In this document: positions 31,991-35,643 of the stretch, in pieces
Layout: every line of letters starts with the position of its first letter
Numbering within the stretch: position 1 is the first letter of the stretch
NCBI GenBank assembly: GCA_020650975.1
Contig: JAIPMN010010312.1
Span: 728-36,370 of the forward strand
Direction of reading: 5' to 3'
Length of the DNA stretch: 35,643 bases
Source of the DNA: Apostichopus californicus
Lineage: Eukaryota; Echinodermata; Holothuroidea; Aspidochirotida; Stichopodidae
The notes under the pieces: generated by a model
Seen by the model: the letters and a program-made list of their open reading frames with translations, nothing else
What the model was told of the DNA's origin: nothing
Databases searched by the model: none
Program-made: the position numbers and the translations under genes

Positions 31991-34900
31991 TTTGGTAGTT
32001 TGTTAGACTTGTAATGCAAAAATACAAGTATTCTTTAGTAAAGTCTTAGCCTTGGTTAGCTACTGGATGTCAAGGTATGTATTACGTTGTTTTGCGAGAA
32101 CGGGGCTTCTTCAATGAAGTAAAATCATATGGCTAGGCTTTTCGCATTAACTCCGGCTGGGCCTGACATAGGCTAGCTTAGCCTTCAGTATGCCAGCAGT
32201 GGGCCATATAACGTAGAAGTAGATTTGAACAGGATAATACAAACGTGAAAAAGTTTGGTTTACACAGCTTCAGTACGCTCCCACTGTAACCAGTAATATC
32301 TCTTTACTAATCTCTCAATAATTCAGTACTTACAAATTGTGTTGCATTGTTACTACTTGTTTCCACTTGTTTTCAAGTAGATACTATATCTACGACTTCC
32401 TTAAGCCCGCCTCGAAATGTTATAATACTGACGGCGTACTAATTTACACTTAAAAACGGAAGTTCTTTCCCTAAGTTAGACCTATCATATCACAATAATC
32501 GTACTGAATACTCAAACCTGTCACGTCATTATTTGTTTAACGCCCAAACAAACAGCTTGGTGCTACAATTTGCTGATTGCAGCGAATATCGCGGTCGCTA
32601 AAACAAGGAAGTGGTGTCATACAGTTGTAACACGAGTTACGCTGCATAACAATGTAATGCCGTATTCCGTACGTTGACTCGCTGTACTTGAAAGTTGTAT
32701 GTAGGTGCAAGGTTTGACGCGAAAATAACATGCATGCTGCTAGACATAAATAGCTTGGTTTTTGCCAAGGCATATCCTACACGTTCTTCATGGTAAATTC
32801 GTTGAGAGTGTGTCTCACTCATGCAGGTATTATTGAGTTTCAATTATTAGAGCACTAATCTACATATAATGTCATATGCTATGAGGTCAATGAATGCAAA
32901 AGGTTAAAAAATGCCTGCATCTTTATCTAGAGCATACGTTTCATGTAATTCAAACTTGTTATATGTGGATATTAATGTTGTAGGCCTACCTGCAGATGTA
33001 TGACATCAATAAACATAATTCGATTTAATTCAATCTTCCTTTCGTGAGGAGGGGGAATGTTGGGAGCTGGCCAGATGAAAATATTTACTATTTCTCTACA
33101 TATTTCGATTGCTACTGGTATATTCATTACGTCCGCCTTTAAACTCGTTATTAGGATTGGCAACTCGGCTCATTTACAAATCAGGTTGGATTTTAGTATA
33201 GTACGTGCAAGTCTAACTTTTGATTACGTCATACTGTCTTCCATGTGTATTTGCGACTAAAACAGCTTCTGAATTTACTCTGGTATGTCTTTCTTCAATA
33301 TCATATGCTAACATCTCAAAATGCTGAAGTTTCCCCAGTCAACTGTTTTACATAAGTTTCATTTTTGTACAGTTGTCCAACATTCCTTCGACATTTAATT
33401 AATATTAAAGTTGAGAAAAGAGTGTCATCATGAAATAATATTTGGCTTAGCCAACTGACTATTCAAAGTCATGCACAATGAGTATAGTCGATCAATGACA
33501 GGTGGTCTAAAAACGGACTTATAACGTGTCTCCTTTTTTGCTGCAGAGCACATTTACGGTCATTTCCTTTGTGTGCTAAAATGGTAGTATTTATATTATC
33601 CTCATAAAATTGAGCTCAATTAACTGGATATCAGCCAACATTGGCAAAGAAAATCAAGCGGGCCTGGTCATATGACGTCATGAAAATGGCCATCAAAAAA
33701 GGAGAAAATATTTTGTTGTATCTTTCTTTTCAAGGGCTACATTGAGAACTCAATCCATTACAAACGTATAAGCATGTTAATATTTGGTAAATTATCCCTG
33801 AAAACATGGCTTATTTTCTGCACCGATAGCATACTTTGCTTTGTGTGTTGTTTGACATCATTTGCATATTTCGAAGTCAGAGGTCGAATAATATTCTATA
33901 GTAACGTTCATGATGACCGATGATTAAGTAAAAGGAATACGTTTGTATATAGATTAATTCACGCTGGAATATAATAAATCATAACGAACTTGAAGTCAGT
34001 CCGCTATCGTACTTTATATAGTATAGTTACTCGACTTCACGGATCTGTACTCGTATACTTGGGGCGTTTTGGAATTTCAATGTAATATACTAGGGCAAAC
34101 GCTAAGTACTCGTGCCTAAATTCTTGCACTTGTACTAGGCTTATACTCACATCAAGGAGAATTCTACTCAATATTGCATTATGTACTACTCACGTATGTT
34201 TTATAATTACAAAAACAAATTATTTCTTCAAGCCATCAAATTACTATACCGTGCTCTTGTATATGGCCGTGCAAAGATACGTACAATTTGACGAAAATCA
34301 TATATAATTTGACTTTATTTTATACCAACTTTAGTCTGGTGAATTGGTTCAAAACCAAATGCAGGACTGAAAACAGAAAAATATTATTTTAAAAGATATG
34401 CTGTCGAAAAACAAATGTAATTAAGAAAGATGGTAGGAGAAGGAGGGGAGGTGACGGGAACAAAATGTCAAACATTTACGTTATTTGTTTCAAAAAAATA
34501 TGGACGAAAATGGAACATAAAATGTTTCGAAATTGATCAATTAAGAGCAATCAAATTTAAACATAACAAGTAAAGTAGATATATAACAATTATATAGCAT
34601 AGGGTTTGTATATTGTCACGTACGAACACTACTTTGGACACTGCGTTTGGCGCAGCGTTGTTGCAATACGTAATTACGTTGTTTTTATAACAGTTAACGC
34701 TGTGCGTAATGCAAGAATACGCTTTAGCGCTATACCTTGTAAGCACAATATTAATCAACCCTATAACCTAATGGAGCTTTGAATAAACGGTACCAATGTG
34801 CCACTTGTACTTGAAAATCTTCTTCATTGTCATCTTTTGTAGATACTATCTTTCACCAAGCCCAGATGTAAAGATTCCCCTGCCACACAGGGAAGTTACT

Positions 34901-35643
34901 TTACAATATCTTAGGTGCCAACAGACGATACAGAAAATTGTATTTGAAGTAAAATGGTGGTGTTGGTGTTTTTTCGGGGTGGGGGGAGGGGGGGATAGGC
35001 GGTTCATTATATGACGTCATATCTGTCGCGTAGGTGGGAAAACTTGCAGCGAAGGATAACCCAAATTCCTGAGAACAGGTAAGGTCATTGCTCTCTTTGT
35101 AAAACGCACATCTCATTGCATCATTTCGGCACATGCATTGAACCAACCAGACCGGTTTCTGCATTCGTGCTTAGAATGTGCACAGCGTCATCAGTAGCTC
35201 ACCTGCATAAAGTTTCGGTGTTTATGTTGCCCTTAGACTGTCTCATTTAATTTAAAAACTGCGATTAGCAAAAAGTGTCAGAAAACAACATTGATAATTT
35301 CCATAGTGATTCTCAGCAAATCTTCTGTGTGAACATTGCTTTTATAAAATTGCAAGCAGTATGAATCCAATATCAGAAATTGTCCGTAATATTGAGACTT
35401 TCTCAATTTTAATCGAAAAAGTTCTCGGATGAAAAAGCAGTCGTACCCGGAAGTACTCGGTACTCGGATGAAGTATTGGCCTACTAAATGTGTACATGTG
35501 TGCCTATGTAGGAACGTACGTTCACAGGCGCTTGTAATATCTGCCAATTGAGCTGTTCGCCTCAAAAGTTCTCGGTCTCCTTTCTACAGGTGAGTTTACA
35601 TGAATTATTTAATGTTAAATACCAAAACTTCAACCAGTTGTAT
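31991..35643 (-). other. Upstream flank of the receptor gene
   Basis: It would hold the promoter and 5' untranslated sequence of the minus-strand gene. I see no clear TATA box at a supported distance and no coding exon. Palindromic TGACGTCA (the CRE/ATF consensus) occurs at 33673-33680 and 35012-35019. A G-rich run is at 34976-34994. ORFs here (for example 32537-32773, 34901-35164) show no domain pattern. Confidence 0.55.

Overview
The window looks like nuclear DNA from an invertebrate animal, most likely a marine deuterostome such as an echinoderm. It is AT-rich. Short coding exons with clean GT/AG borders are spread over tens of kilobases, and the introns carry eukaryotic repeats. The species group is inferred from the type of gene and repeats; no single marker proves it. 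There is no bacterial gene, operon or CRISPR array.

One gene dominates. It runs on the minus strand from a start codon at 31990 to the left edge of the window, where it is still open. I reconstruct 15 exons: 31990-31891, 27783-27451, 22565-22314, 19969-19835, 19043-18888, 17809-17675, 11961-11806, 10905-10765, 7461-7159, 5422-5108, 4654-4587, 4089-3810, 3005-2891, 2287-2214 and 444-203. Together they give 2805 coding bases, or 935 codons, with every splice phase agreeing. The protein has a signal peptide, two Ig-like domains, five EGF-like modules, a third Ig-like domain, two fibronectin type III (FN3) domains, a Ser/Thr-rich stalk and one transmembrane helix. The first ~106 cytoplasmic residues follow.

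The outside of the protein has the domain order of the Tie receptor tyrosine kinases (Ig-Ig-EGFs-Ig-FN3s). The second EGF module also carries the unusual F-C-L-x-D-P-x-G-C block that I associate with Tie. The cytoplasmic part does not continue like a Tie kinase. It ends with I-L-V-x-D-L-E-E-Y-Y and E-F, which resembles the lead-in helix before the catalytic domain of receptor-type protein tyrosine phosphatases. The gene is therefore best read as a Tie-like ectodomain joined to a receptor tyrosine phosphatase. The catalytic domain lies beyond coordinate 1 and is not seen.

Layout from right to left. 35643-31991 is upstream flank with no recognised gene. Intron 1 holds a probable solo LTR (30610-31520) with a 34-bp minisatellite. 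Intron 2 (4.9 kb) is featureless to me. Intron 3 holds an interspersed repeat. Intron 6 (5.7 kb) holds a tandem repeat block and an inverted-repeat element (14805-16150). Intron 8 holds a second inverted-repeat element (8330-10177) with a decayed THAP-domain ORF. Intron 11 has a purine-rich tract. Intron 12 has a broken tandem copy of FN3 exon 12. Intron 14 holds a tRNA-like sequence, probably a SINE head.
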